This document shows, piece by piece, positions 34,764-45,535 of a DNA stretch of 64,000 bases (the first letter of the stretch is position 1; each line of letters opens with the position of its first letter). The notes beneath the pieces were generated by a model. It had not been told where the DNA came from, did no database searches, and saw only the letters and a list, made by a program, of their open reading frames with translations. A program made the translations under genes and the position numbers. The stretch is from Oncomelania hupensis (taxonomy: Eukaryota; Mollusca; Gastropoda; Littorinimorpha; Pomatiopsidae): assembly GCA_036898135.1 (NCBI GenBank), contig CM072512.1, positions 39,078,145 to 39,142,144 of the forward strand, read 5' to 3'.

Positions 34764-37700
34764 CACTACTACTACTACTAATAACTTTAGCAGTAGTAGT
34801 AGTAGTAGTAATTATCTTGGACTTACGGTCGCTTCGGTTAATTCCTTCAACAAGCACACAATACAATTTCAAGTGTAAAACTTAATTATGTGATTAGCAA
34901 TATTACCTAGAAACCCCAGAATGACAATGCAGGCGCCTCCCACAATGAGTGCAACGGATCCAGACTTGACTAACCCAGCTGTGTTGAAGTCTTCCAGTCG
35001 ACCAGACATGTCCAGCTATATCGAAGAGAAACACCATCGCCCTCTTTATGAACATCATCATCATCATCATCATCATCATAATCATCATCATCATGTATGC
35101 TTTAGCATCAACGTCAGTTTATCCTATTACCAATGTTCCACCTGGGGCATACATAAAGTTTGAGTGGGATAAGGGTGGTGCAATGAATATGGCGTCTTCA
35201 AAAATTCTCAGCATATCAATATGGTTTAGTCAATATATAATTTTGAAAGAAGAAAACAAAACTACAATTGATGTGGAAAGTGTTCTTCCAGAATGTATAA
35301 AATAACATTACCATTTTGAGTTGAAAGCAAACAAAATTAAAGAAAAAAACTTGTTGAAATTTTATCTGTGTACATACCACCATCATTTCACTCACCCCTA
35401 GCCCTTCTGTGATGGGATGTAGCTCTAGGACTTGGTTGTTACTCTGAAAACAAACATGCATTGCTTGCACACGTTACCGTTCTTATTTCCACAAAATTCT
35501 AGTTTATTATCTCCAAAAGAACAGTAACACCCCAATTCTATTTATTTCTCAAGCAAGCAGCCACAGACATGTTTGTTTTATTTATCCGTTTCAGTGTTTG
35601 TTTGTTTTTCTACCAAAACAACACGCATTTGATGACATTTATTTTTGTTGTTGCTCTCTTTAAGTAAAGTTTCCGAGTTATTGAAGAGGAATATTTTTGT
35701 AGCCGAGTGGAGTATTTGACCCCCGTCTCTCGGCCACCACCTTGAGAATACAGCCCAACCTGCACTGTTATTTTCATGTATCCCTCGTAAGAGGGACATA
35801 AAAATATTTGCCCTGAAAGGATGGGAAGCTTGTTGATAGTAAACCGGTTTGCCGGCTACTAGTAACACAAAGTCTGCAAAGTCGCTACAACTGACTTGCA
35901 TAAAATGCCTGCTGACATTGTAGTCCTGCCCACGATTGTTGCCTTGTCCTGCATAACCCAATGGCCACCCTAAAGGATTCTGCACAGCAGGAGCCACCCA
36001 AGGCTAGATTAACCAACAAATGGAAGGAAGATAACCTCTCTCCAAAGCGTAAACCAGTCGCCTCTCATTCCGCCACAGATCTCGCAGCTCAAATCGAACC
36101 ATGTCCTCATGGTTCCCAGTTCGCAACAGGTACCTCTGAAACCGACACTAACTACGCATAGTCAACCTCCATTCACTGATTTAACAGTGAAAAAACTGTC
36201 TTCAACAGTTACCACGGTCCAGCATCATCCTGTTCCCGGTCGTTGTGCACCACCTGTAGCCGAGCGGAGTATTTGACTCCCGTCTCTCGTCCACTACCGT
36301 AAGAACACGGCCCGACCCGAAGTGTTATTTTCATTTATCCTTTGTAACAGGGACATACAAATTGCTGTTGCCTTGCAAGGCGGGGGAAGCTTGTTGATAG
36401 TAAACCGGTTTGCTGGCTACTTGTGCCACGACACTCTCTGCAAAGTCATTGCCACTGACTTGCATAAAATGCCTGCTGACAATGTAGCCCTGCTCATCAC
36501 CAAAAGTAGAAGATGAATGATCAGCCGGGGAGAACAAATGTCGTGTCGCCTTGTCCTGCATAACCCAATGGCCACTCCAAAGGATTCTGCACAGCAGGAG
36601 CCACCCAAGGCTAGTCTAATCAACAAATGGAAGGTAGACAACCTCTCTCCCAAACTTGAACCAGGCGCCTCCCATTTCGACACATTTTAAAAGGAAAACT
36701 TCCTTTTGGCACAGAGTGATCAGTTCCTATTATTAAATTATGGTTCTTGGATTGTTCAATAAGCTACATTTAAACACATTTAACAAAGTTTATTTTAGTT
36801 TGATAGCAACTAGCCCAAACCAGAAAAAAACCAAATTGCTTGCACTATTGTCTGTCTTTCGGCAAACTATACTAATACATTTATCATTTTATGATACGAT
36901 TAAGTTTGAGTTTCTGAACGGCTTCAATACTAATATATTTTTGCATATCTACATTGTAAACTGGGTTGATTCACTTTAATAAATTATGGGTTGCTAAACT
37001 CTAAAGTAAATTCATACCCGACTCAAGGCGTCGATGCGTTGTTTATCCCACATTGCGATGGCACCAAATATGAAAGCGACAGTGCCCACCAAGAACTGTG
37101 ACAGGCTCGACAAAAAGAAACACGTCACGTCCCAGTTGATGCACAGAACGCATCTCTGCTGCAAAACATAACAGTGTCCATATGAAACATCTTGAGGAGC
37201 TTGTAGCTAAGAACTGAAGGTTCTAGAAACGAATTAATGCTCCGCTGCACTTCAAGAAGGTTGACAAATAGTATGAATTTAGCTGAACAAATTACCATTA
37301 GCAATAAGAAACAAAGGTCATCACTAAGAACTCAAGACAATGGTCACATTGAACGTTTTGTCACAAACGAGAATCAGAAGAGACGCGGGCTGCTTGCAAT
37401 TGCAAATGAGGACATTCATGTCAGATTATATATAGTTTCCATGTATTCTTACAGCTAGCTGAAACTAGTGAATTTTGTTTTTACCAAATTGGAAGATGAT
37501 CCTTTGTACATCTTCACGAAGCATGTAGTGATTTAACTTAAGAAAATAAAAAAAAAGATTCTGATGAAGTAAACGAGAAGAGTAGCTACTAGGGCAGTGG
37601 AAATGGCGAACAAATAACACGAGGAAGAAGTGGGAAGGAGGTGGGGGAGGGAGAGTGAAGCAAGGAGGAGATAAAAGTATTTTATTCTTCCTACCCTGGG

Positions 37701-38840
37701 TGGCGGTGAACGGCTTCTTCTCTCCACAGATCGTCTGGGTCGTCGCTTCCTAGGTGGAATAAAACCAAAGGGCAAGGTCTCAAGTCCGACTGGTTTGGGC
37801 GGTTCATCGGGAGGCTGGGGAGGTGGCGGTCTTTCAGGCTCTGGAGGCTTCGTGGTGGGCGAGTCACCGCCTCCTGAAGTGTCTGACAAGTTGCCGCGAT
37901 GACATAATGCAGCTCCATTGGTAGGTGAGGTGGTAAAGGAAGATCCTTGCAAAAAGTCATGCGCTGAAGGGGGAAGAACTTCTTTCATTTGAATAGGCGG
38001 TTGAATCTGGCTCAAAGTGGATACTGTCGATCGTCCTCGAACCAAATCGTGGGGCGAAAGGGGAAGAACGTCTTTCATTCGCACAGGAGGTTGGATCTGG
38101 TTCAGGGTGGATACTGACGATCGTTGGTCGATCTCCTTTAAAACAGTGATGGCAGACGATTGCTGATCTTCTGAAGCCGTGGCAGACAATTTCACACTGC
38201 CTGACCTTTCATCTCCATATCCACACGAAGGTCCTAACCAAGCCTGTCCAGGCCAGCAGAATCTCTGATCGTGAGGTGGCGACTGCGCGCGGGCTGGTGG
38301 GGCTGTAGGAACGAGGGGCGTCAGCAAAGGGTACAAGTTGTGGCTGCTGTGTGAAGCTGTTGTTGGTGTATTTTGCTCCTGCAATGGAGGACAGAGGTGA
38401 TCAGTGGGCCAAGGCGGAGTGTTATTTCTGTCCCATGGAACGTGTCTTCCAGAAATCAGCCACATGGGTTCTGGGACTCCAGCGCTTGCAGATTTGGATA
38501 TGGGCAGCTGTGGACCTTCTGTGGCCATGTGACTCACGAAGCTTGAACGGTTGCCTAGACCCGTGACTTCAGTTGTTAAAGGCGAGTCAGCGTTTCTTGA
38601 ATAGAAGGTATTGCTGCCATGCCGAACGAGGTGGTGACTTTCCATCTGCTGAGGTGGAATATGAGTGGCATGAACCGATCCCTGACTTGACATTGGGTTA
38701 AGGCTTGCAAGCATCGTTTGGGTTGGCAGTGAAGAGATTTGAACTTGCGGATAACTAACGCCGTTGCTCGTAAGAGCCAGATTTCCTTTTGGGGTTACAT
38801 TCGCTATCGGATGGGATGGATTGATTTCGCCAAGAGCCAT
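27469..38840 (-). CDS. Tetraspanin with a long proline/serine-rich N-terminal extension (7 predicted exons)
   Basis: Tetraspanins are four-pass membrane proteins that organise other membrane proteins into microdomains. Predicted exons, in transcript order: 38840-37695, 37158-37018, 35443-35396, 35015-34907, 29294-29071, 28341-28152 and 27644-27469. All junctions are AG/GT, phases agree at every join, and the total is 2034 nt (677 aa plus stop). TM1 is in exon 2, TM2 in exon 4 ('ALIVGGACIVILGFLG'), then the split GCCG motif, TM3 in exon 5, and the large loop in exons 5-7 with 'ECCGVNG' and eight Cys. TM4 is at the end ('HIVLVLIIGILVL'). Typical tetraspanins are 200-350 aa; here the 382-residue exon 1 adds a cytosolic tail. 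The four-pass part is secure. Linkage of exon 1 rests on phase and proximity only. A CAG|GTGATA donor overlaps the stop codon, so an alternative 3' exon is possible. Confidence 0.8.
28152..28341 (-). CDS. Tetraspanin exon 6 (CCG motif of large extracellular loop)
   Basis: Starts after 'tttacag' and ends at an AAAT|GTAAAC donor, phase 0 in and phase 1 out. It encodes 'ITFECCGVNGPHDF', the family-defining CCG motif, and 'NCSPCAEVPATCCK', typical of an eight-cysteine EC2 loop. 'AKNYTAAK' provides an N-glycosylation sequon (NYT). Confidence 0.9.
28367..28790 (+). mobile_element. SINE family A, full-length reference copy (in intron 5)
   Basis: The tRNA-like head has 'tggtctaatggtagtg' (A box) and 'gggttcgagcc' (B box), then the 'cattgtgttgtgtccctggg' block and a 300-bp body. 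It ends 'gctggaaaagcgctatataa' followed by an A/T-rich tail at about 28770-28790. Other copies are at 205-505, 3738-4092 and 49611-50024, with a diverged piece at 47015-47110. It lies in the tetraspanin intron, antisense to the gene. Confidence 0.9.
29071..29294 (-). CDS. Tetraspanin exon 5 (CCG turn, TM3, start of large loop)
   Basis: The acceptor 'caatcag' is at 29301-29295; the first two bases complete a Gly codon begun in exon 4, giving the GCCG intracellular-turn motif. TM3 is 'PMILSYGIIVLLVALAQI', followed by the charged stem 'SNKEKTKESLRQSITEELR' of the large loop and an NSS sequon. The donor CAG|GTGTGT at 29071 is preferred over TTG|GTACAG at 29077 because it yields 'LVQ' before 'ITFECCG', the usual family pattern. 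Both keep the frame. Confidence 0.9.
29570..30350 (-). mobile_element. RTE-like LINE copy B, 3' half (in intron 4)
   Basis: On the minus strand this encodes 'LAGEEQELEQLVQRLDTTSR', 'YGMEISAEKTKMMTNN', 'FKYLGAIVSDNGS' and, after a frameshift near 29950, 'RWYGHVTRSSGLAKTILQG' and 'RWEDNIREWT'. It ends with 'ggtgcccctacgacctcagg' and a short (GGATA) tail at about 29570-29580. It is the same family as copies A, C and D. The 5' part continues at 32243-32762 beyond a later insertion. Confidence 0.88.
31000..31258. repeat. (AGT)n and (ATT)n microsatellites
   Basis: AGT arrays at about 31000-31018 and 31075-31125, and an ATT array at about 31176-31258. Confidence 0.93.
31027..31074 (-). mobile_element. 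Short 3'-end fragment of an unidentified retroelement
   Basis: The 48 bases including 'ttaggtccagcggactc' and 'gagccaaatcaggaccgg' are nearly identical to 40069-40116. Here they sit between two (AGT)n arrays. Confidence 0.7.
32022..32164. repeat. 71-bp tandem duplication
   Basis: Two adjacent copies beginning 'gacctcccagcctgtggttt' that differ by one or two bases, next to the right TIR of the Mutator-like element. Confidence 0.9.
32243..32762 (-). mobile_element. RTE-like LINE copy B, 5' half
   Basis: Encodes 'FIDFKKAFDRVWRAALWAK' and 'GVRQGCLLSPTLFSIF' and the upstream 'ILNRLKP' and 'AEEQAGFRAGRSTTEQ'-like segments with frame breaks. It is 5'-truncated near 32762. With 29570-30350 it makes one copy split by the Mutator-like element. 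Confidence 0.85.
32777..32984 (+). mobile_element. RTE-like LINE copy C, 5'-truncated insertion with TSD
   Basis: The last about 200 bp of the family, on the plus strand, end in (GGATA)n. They are flanked by GGCATTAAAA at 32767-32776 and 32985-32994, a 10-bp target duplication. It lies only 15 bp from the 5' end of copy B, giving a head-to-head pair. Confidence 0.92.
32995..33800. repeat. Sequence rich in TGACCTTGA motifs
   Basis: Tandem TGACCT/AAGGTCA-type half-sites occur near 33147-33180, 33298-33312, 33448-33460 and 33594-33612, followed by 'cggacggacac' near 33740-33760. This looks like a dispersed invertebrate repeat of unknown class. TGACCTTGA is the extended half-site bound by ERR/NR5A-type nuclear receptors; any function here is inference. 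Confidence 0.55.
33801..34405. other. No gene seen (intron 4)
   Basis: Unique sequence with a G-rich run at 33845-33875. Nothing recognised. Confidence 0.4.
34408..34505. repeat. (CTA)n microsatellite
   Basis: About 30 CTA units directly upstream of a SINE. Confidence 0.95.
34506..34690 (+). mobile_element. tRNA-derived SINE between two (CTA)n arrays
   Basis: The A box 'tagctcagtggtcagagcg' and B box 'gggttcgaatcc' are well conserved. The short body ends 'gtaagtgcgctatctaagaa'. (CTA)n lies on both sides, so it probably inserted into the microsatellite, which hides any target duplication. The head resembles the element at 510-748 but the body differs. Confidence 0.8.
34691..34778. repeat. 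(CTA)n microsatellite
   Basis: The right-hand continuation of the array split by the SINE, with two single-base variants. Confidence 0.93.
34907..35015 (-). CDS. Tetraspanin exon 4 (TM2)
   Basis: Acceptor 'gatatag' and donor CTAG|GTAATA; 109 nt, phase 0 in and phase 1 out. It encodes the end of the small loop and TM2 'SVALIVGGACIVILGFL'. The last base starts the Gly codon completed in exon 5. Confidence 0.88.
35053..35092. repeat. (CAT)n microsatellite
   Basis: Short CAT array in intron 3, close to exon 4. Confidence 0.9.
35396..35443 (-). CDS. Tetraspanin exon 3 (48-nt micro-exon)
   Basis: Acceptor 'gttttcag', donor GGG|GTGAGT, phase 0 both ends, 16 codons (SNNQVLELHPITEGLG). It falls in the small extracellular loop between TM1 and TM2. 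Because it is phase-neutral it could be skipped without a frameshift. Confidence 0.7.
35699..36680. repeat. Duplicated ~400-bp unit in intron 2
   Basis: 35699-36080 and 36257-36680 share, in order, 'tagccgag.ggagtatttga', 'aagcttgttgatagtaaacc', 'gacttgcataaaatgcctgc' and 'ggattctgcacagcaggagc', at about 75-85% identity by eye. Each copy has a short minus-strand open frame with the same 'SRHFMQVS..DFA' and 'KPVYYQQAS' peptides. The unit was not recognised. Confidence 0.8.
37018..37158 (-). CDS. Tetraspanin exon 2 (TM1)
   Basis: Acceptor 'gttttgcag' and donor CGG|GTATGA; 141 nt, phase 0 both ends. It encodes 'RCVLCINW', a juxtamembrane Cys pair that could be palmitoylated (inference), and TM1 'SQFLVGTVAFIFGAIAMW', then the start of the small loop. 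Confidence 0.82.
37695..38840 (-). CDS. Tetraspanin exon 1: proline/serine-rich N-terminal extension
   Basis: The ATG at 38840 has a good context (ATCAATGGC) and is the first in frame. 382 codons run to a donor AGG|GTAGGA at 37695, phase 0, matching exon 2. The protein is Ser/Pro/Thr/His-rich with no known fold. It contains a 30-residue tandem repeat (STLNQIQPP...), a polyproline block 'PPEPERPPPPQPP' of the kind bound by SH3 or EVH1 domains, and a final basic run 'PPRKRRPRRSVERRSR' just before TM1. Continuous coding over 1.1 kb in a region otherwise full of stops supports a real exon. Whether it always joins exon 2 is unproven; it could also be a separate gene. Confidence 0.65.
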
Positions 38841-39115
38841 TGATGAAGAGGCCCAACAGAAGAGCAAATGTCTAAAAAGCGATTTGATAACAAGATGATC
38901 CTTGGTCTAATCTGTTAGTCTATCTGCCGGTAGAAAAACATTTGCACGGAATTTAGTCCCGTCAAACGTCTCATCACAATTTAATAATTCGATGACAAGG
39001 CAAGCTCACGTTTTACTGTAAAGGCAGCCATTTCTGCGACGTCACCAACGTTGCGTCATCACGTTCTTCCTGTGTACAGCCAATATTTCGTGAAACTTCT
39101 AGCTTCCGAGTGACA
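38841..39115 (-). promoter_or_regulatory. Probable promoter/5' UTR region of the tetraspanin gene
   Basis: Upstream of the ATG, the stretch 39030-39065 is CpG-richer than its surroundings and contains a CRE-like 'cgacgtcac' and a half-site 'tgcgtcatc'. No TATA box is clear. The assignment rests on position and motif similarity only. Confidence 0.3.
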
Positions 39116-40045
<930 letters not shown>

Positions 40046-40255
40046 TATTACATTACATTACATTACATAATTGTTGCTTTAGGTCCAGCGGACTCTTCCG
40101 AGCCAAATCAGGACCGGACAACCCCCAATCCGCATAAAAGATCTGCTGAAACAACCCTAGTGGGAAAACTGAATGCCCTCCATCCGCCAGTCACTTTACA
40201 ATAAAGACATCCCACGCAGGGGACGGCTGAGGCTTCATCCCAACTTATCGAACCC
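40046..40255 (-). mobile_element. Retroelement 3' end with (ATGTA)n tail
   Basis: Read on the minus strand, a unique body ends 'ctggacctaaagcaacaa' followed by (ATGTA)n at 40046-40068. The terminal 48 bases recur at 31027-31074. Family not identified. Confidence 0.6.
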
Positions 40256-41697
40256 CCGTTTACAAAAACAAAATAGAATACAAACATCATTATAAATTAT
40301 CAACAAAACACATACATATAAAATGCCTACGTTGCTAAATAATAACATCATAGGAAGCCCTAGTGACCACCTGGCAGAAAGCGTCCAATATTCCCAAGCT
40401 GATCCAACAGACCTCATACACAAAAAAGGAGTCTTGTTCAGGAAGAGTTTTCAAGAAAAAAGGTAGGAGACTGGTCTAGCGAAGAAGACGATAGTATAGC
40501 AGATTGATAGAAAAGAGCAGGAATGAGAAAGAGCAAATGAGAAAGACAGCGACAGTGAGAATTTAAAGCACTAAATTTCCAGAAAGTGGGGATACTATTT
40601 ATACTGAAACCCCCGGCACCCCAACGGGGGCAACTTGCTGGGTAACAACATAAAATACTGAGAGAAAACACATTGATCAAGCAAGAGATTCAAGGAACCC
40701 TCTCCCTCCCCTCCTCCACCCCCCACCATAATTTGCACACTGAAGTTTCACAAGCATGGTCGGGTTATTTATATATAATATAGTAGAGGCGACATGGGCG
40801 TCAAACAATAAACCAAATAATTATAGTAGTTGTCAAAACAACAATTGCTTTTGCAATGCCAATGCGTACTTCATAATTGTATAAGTAATTATTGGTTCGA
40901 TTTCCATGGGCTGCGTGCAACGTAATCACAGGAAGTCAAGTCTTGTCAATGAAAGCGAGATAATTAAAATCTCCTGCCACTCGCGTATTGAAATAACTAA
41001 ACCCGGTTTCTCGCACGTTATACCCAGAAGACAATGTTGCACCACATCTTTTAAAGAGAATGTTTTTGTTTATAATCGTTGTCTCCTAACCTAAGATCCA
41101 CTCTACACCCACACCTACCCACACACACCCTCCATCATCCCTCTCTCTCTAGCTCTCTTGCCCGCTCGCTCTCTTGCTCGGTCTCTCACTTCTTTTTGCA
41201 CCTGATGCACCCCGGGTGGGGCTAGCTCATAATCGGGTGGTCACGGCCGTTACCCCGGGGCTGTTGAGGGTAGGGCAGTCTGCTCCGTGTACCCCGAACA
41301 ATGTGCTCACGTGTGACTCGTCTTATGGGCTGGGATGCATCAATAAAGGATAAGACTTTGCACGCATGTACCAGAACCGCATTCGCCAGCATTTAGAAAT
41401 GCGTGAAACATGTCAAAAACACAACACTTGAGAAAAAAATTGTTTTAGTAGTCGTTTTAATTGCTTCCAATTCCATCTATATATGCATTGCGCAACTAAT
41501 GTTGTATGACTCGATCATAGCTGAGTACTAATTTAATTCAAGAGTTTTAGTATTGTAAGAAGTGGACAGTGAATTGATTGTTAGGCTATTGTGGCCATGC
41601 CAAACACACAAAATTCATGTAAATGTTTTACGTTGTTAAATTTTAAAAAAAATATATTATAGCTCACACAAATTTTGATGTTGATGTGATGGTGATT
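40256..41697. other. No gene seen
   Basis: Unique sequence. A GC-rich block at 41205-41350 is unlike its surroundings but was not identified. Confidence 0.4.

Positions 41698-41783
<86 letters not shown>
41698..41783. repeat. (GAT)n microsatellite
   Basis: About 28 GAT units followed by GAA/GAC variants. Confidence 0.95.
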
Positions 41784-42675
41784 GAAGACGATGAAGATGA
41801 CGCAGTGGTGGTGATGTTGCTGCTTTTGCTGTTGATGATGCTAATTACAAAATATTTTAAATCTTTGTTTATTGATTAAAATAATGAGAGGGGTTATTTG
41901 TTTTAAATGTCTATTATCATATAGTCTAGTAATCCACTTCATCTTATCATTTACCTTCGCAGGATAATACAATCGTGATCATTTACTCTACCAGTTATGC
42001 TGTTAGTAATAATTCACTACCACAGATGTCACGACCTACGAATGCGGTCCAACCACCACATTATTCCTCGCTCATGTTTCAATCCCCACAATCCCTGTCC
42101 TCCTTTTGTCAGGTGCTCTTTTTGATTGTCTCCCCTGACTGCGGGGTTGACCATACCATTGTGATACGATCATTGCCCACTGGGCGACCAGATGTTCTGT
42201 GATCGTCGGACTGCGTAGCAAAATTCTCCTAGATCTTTAATATTTTATGAATTAAAAGAGATTTGAGGAAGTTGGACTCTAATGTGCATCCCACCCCCTA
42301 TCCCCACCCACCCAAAAAAAGCCTTTCCTAAAGAAAACTTATTTTTACAACCACCCCCCCCCATCCCCTCCTCCTCTATTCTTCATCTCTTCCTCCTCCT
42401 CCCCCCCCCCTCTTTACCTAATTGAGTTCTTCATACTCTGGCTTGTGTTCGGGGGGAGTGTTGTGTTTGGATAGGGAAGCGAAGGAAATGGTCTGAAAAG
42501 AAGTCTTCAATTGCTTCCATAGTACAGGCTACCTCCCCTAGTTCTGTTGTGTTATACGATACGTTGTGAATATGCACTGTGACGAACTTGTACAGAAAAA
42601 ACTTGAGAGATAAGAGGTTTGGCGAAGATGGCTTTGCTTAGCTCTTGAAAGTAAATGATATATTCATAATTCAAT

Positions 42676-42677
<2 letters not shown>
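41784..42677. other. No gene seen
   Basis: Unique sequence with C-rich tracts at 42290-42415. Confidence 0.4.

Positions 42678-42763
<86 letters not shown>
42678..42763. repeat. (CT)n microsatellite
   Basis: An uninterrupted CT array. Confidence 0.97.
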
Positions 42764-42766
<3 letters not shown>

Positions 42767-42872
42767 GAATGATAGTAATAATGGATGCTATATAAGCGTT
42801 TTTTCCCCCAAACCACTAATGTGTGATGGACCATATATTTAATTTACATGCTATTATTGATTTCTTCTTATT

Positions 42873-44500
42873 TAAAGGAAAACGATTATATTCTGTTTTT
42901 GTTGATTATTCTTGTCAATCGAGCTATGCTTTGGCAGAAATAGTTAAACTCTGGTGTAAAAGGAATGTTGTTAATAGTTATTCAAGACAGGCACAGTAAA
43001 GCAAAATCATGTGTATAGTGTAACTCACAGGCTTCTGATTATTTTGGTTGTTTCTCCGGGGTCCGTCAGGGTAAAATCTTTGTTGTTCTCAGTGCAACTG
43101 AATGATTGTAAATCATTTGTTCGTAATTCTGGGTCCTAACTTGACATTTAAATTTAGCATCACAGGAGGCAAAACTTGATCAGAGAGGTATTGATATTTT
43201 GTACAAGTTATTTATTTTACTATATGCAGATGAAATTAATTTGCTGAATCGCCTGAATGATGCTCTACAGACAGCCCTTGATTCATTGTATGATTATTGT
43301 CGGCTTTGGCATCTAAAAGTTAATGTAGCAAAAACAAAGGTTATGATTTTTTTCCAAAGATAAAGTAAGGAATGTACCAACTTTTATGTACAATGGTGAG
43401 CAAATTGAGGTTATGTATGACTTTCAGTATCTGGGAATAAAAGTTAACTACCTATACAATGAAAGCTTTACGCCAGCTCAGAAAAAACTTATATGACCGA
43501 GCCACCAAAGCGGTGTTTGCTTAACAAAGTAAAAAAAAAAACTTATTTACAAATTGAACTTTTTGATAAACGATTGTGTGGGTCCGAGGTATGGTGTCCA
43601 TAGTTAAGTGACCTAGTAAACAAATTACAACTACCTTTTTATAAATATATCTTAAAGCCTGGGAACAGTACTCCGACAGGTATGGTTTTAGGAGAAGTAG
43701 GTCAGTTCTCTCTAGATATTTCAGCAAGAAGCCGTATGCTAAATTTTAGCTTTGGAAATTGTCTTCTGTTGTTTACAGATTTTGATGAAGGTGTATGAAA
43801 TGAACTTGTATAAATCAGATTATTTAGAATGCGTCAAGAACACAGTGGACAAACTAGAGTTAGGAAATGTTTGGTATGATCAATCTCAGTTTCGATTCTC
43901 TCTGCTGAAGGATTTAAAGAGGAGATAAAGAAAAGGATGCAGGATCAATATGAACAGAACTGGCACTATGAAATTCATAGAAATGAATTATATTATAATT
44001 ACTTTTCATCTAAAGAAAATGTTATTTGTGAGGAACATTTTACTTTTCTTCCCGACAATCTAGCTGCTGTTGTAATAAAATTAATAATCTTAAATCATAA
44101 GCTACCAGCTTATAAGGGAAGATTTTTTGGAATCCAGACATATGACACTGAGCGAAGCCATAAGGGCTGCTGAGGACAGAGAAAGATGGAGTATGATGGT
44201 TAAACGATCATCTGTGGTGCCCCTACGACCTCCGGGTTACGGGACAGGATAGGATAGGATAGGATAGACATATGACAGAATCTGTAATAAATGTAGTCTC
44301 AATGAATTAGGAGATGAGTTTCACTGTATCCTTATCTGTCCACATTTTGGTGATAATCGAAAAGAGCTGCTAAAAAGGTGTTTTTCTATATTCGATTCAT
44401 TGCAATTAAATTTTGTAATTTACTTTCAACAAATCATAAGATTTTTCTGCTTAAACTGGCTAAGTTCATGAAATCCATAATGGATTGCTTCAGAACGGAA
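42873..44500 (+). mobile_element. Decayed CR1-like LINE
   Basis: Broken frames contain 'FVDYS' (motif A region), 'GVRQGK' near 43058, 'LYADE' near 43218, 'YCRLWHLKVNVAKTKVMIFF', 'FQYLGI' and, near 44280-44360, 'DRICNKCSLNELGDEFHCIL'. The catalytic second Asp of motif C is changed, and there are many stops. It is related to the 3' end at 4440-5085. A piece of RTE-like LINE (44148-44265) is inserted near the 3' end. Confidence 0.75.
44148..44265 (+). mobile_element. RTE-like LINE copy D, 118-bp 3' fragment with TSD
   Basis: The last 118 bp of the family, including 'ggtgcccctacgacctc' and a (GGATA)n tail, are flanked by AGACATATGACA at 44136-44147 and 44266-44277, a 12-bp duplication. It interrupts the decayed CR1-like LINE. 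Confidence 0.95.
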
Positions 44501-44521
44501 CAAAAATGATGATGATAAAAG

Positions 44522-44610
<89 letters not shown>

Positions 44611-44628
44611 ATAATAATAATAATAATT
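44522..44628. repeat. (ACT)n then (AAT)n microsatellite
   Basis: About 30 ACT units followed by AAT units. Confidence 0.95.
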
Positions 44629-45290
44629 TAAATTAATGTAGACAAAGTAAACATGTATAACACCCCTATCCGATGTCAAGTGCTCCCCGATCCACGTTTA
44701 TCCCCTACCCTCTAATATTGCGAGTAGGTGCGATTTGTGGGCATGTTGCCTGGAAACATGTATTGTACTTGTACTAATAAGAATTGTGTTTATTGCGAAT
44801 GTTAAAATGCTAGAGTGTGAATGACTAACTTTTATTTGTATAATACATATGTACCTACTCGTTTGATATTACATTTTGATTGTTCACTATTTGTGTATTC
44901 AGAACATAAAAGAAACGATAATGATAAGAGTTATAATATTAATAATGACAGTAACAATAATACTACTTTAAACTTTAAATGTAGACAAAGTAAATATTAT
45001 AACACTCCCATCAGATGTCAATTGCTCCCACCCCCCTCCCCTTCAAGTTGATCCCCTGTCCCTTACCCCTAATCTTGCGAGAGAGCGCGTGCGATTTGTG
45101 GTCCTGTTGCATGGAATCATGTGTGGCATGATACTAATAAATGCGTTTATTGCGAATGGTAAATGCTAGAGTGTGAATGACGACTAAGTTTTATTTTTGT
45201 TACATAATGTACAGACATGTTTGATATTACATTTCGTTTGTTCCACTATTTTTTATGTTTTTTTTTTTAAATTGTGTCCACGTGCCCCAA
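44629..45290. repeat. Two similar ~350-bp blocks
   Basis: 44636-44880 and 44980-45245 share 'gacaaagtaaa', 'cacccctatc.gatgtca', 'gcgatttgtgg' and 'gtttattgcgaatg...aatgctagagtgtgaatga' in the same order, so this is a tandem duplication of unique sequence. No gene seen. Confidence 0.6.
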
Positions 45291-45296
45291 AGGGTT

Positions 45297-45535
45297 TTAT
45301 GGAATAAAGAGTTTTGGACATTTTTTTTTTTTACTAATCAGGCTCCAAAGAGCGGCGATCTTTACAGGAGGCTCACATGTTTGACACACTGTCCCCAATA
45401 CAGCAAACACACATCTATCATCACTTAAACATGTGGTGTAAAGACAGGACCTAGGGTGATAGCTATTAGAAGACGGACAGGACATCGAATTGTATTACAT
45501 GTATTTATAATAATAATAATAATAATAATATAATA
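45297..45535 (-). mobile_element. SINE family C, 3' fragment
   Basis: Read on the minus strand it matches the 3' part of the SINE at 45536-46027: 'ccgtcttctaatagc', 'tttacaccac.tgttt' and 'gatcgccgc'. The head is missing. Confidence 0.6.
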
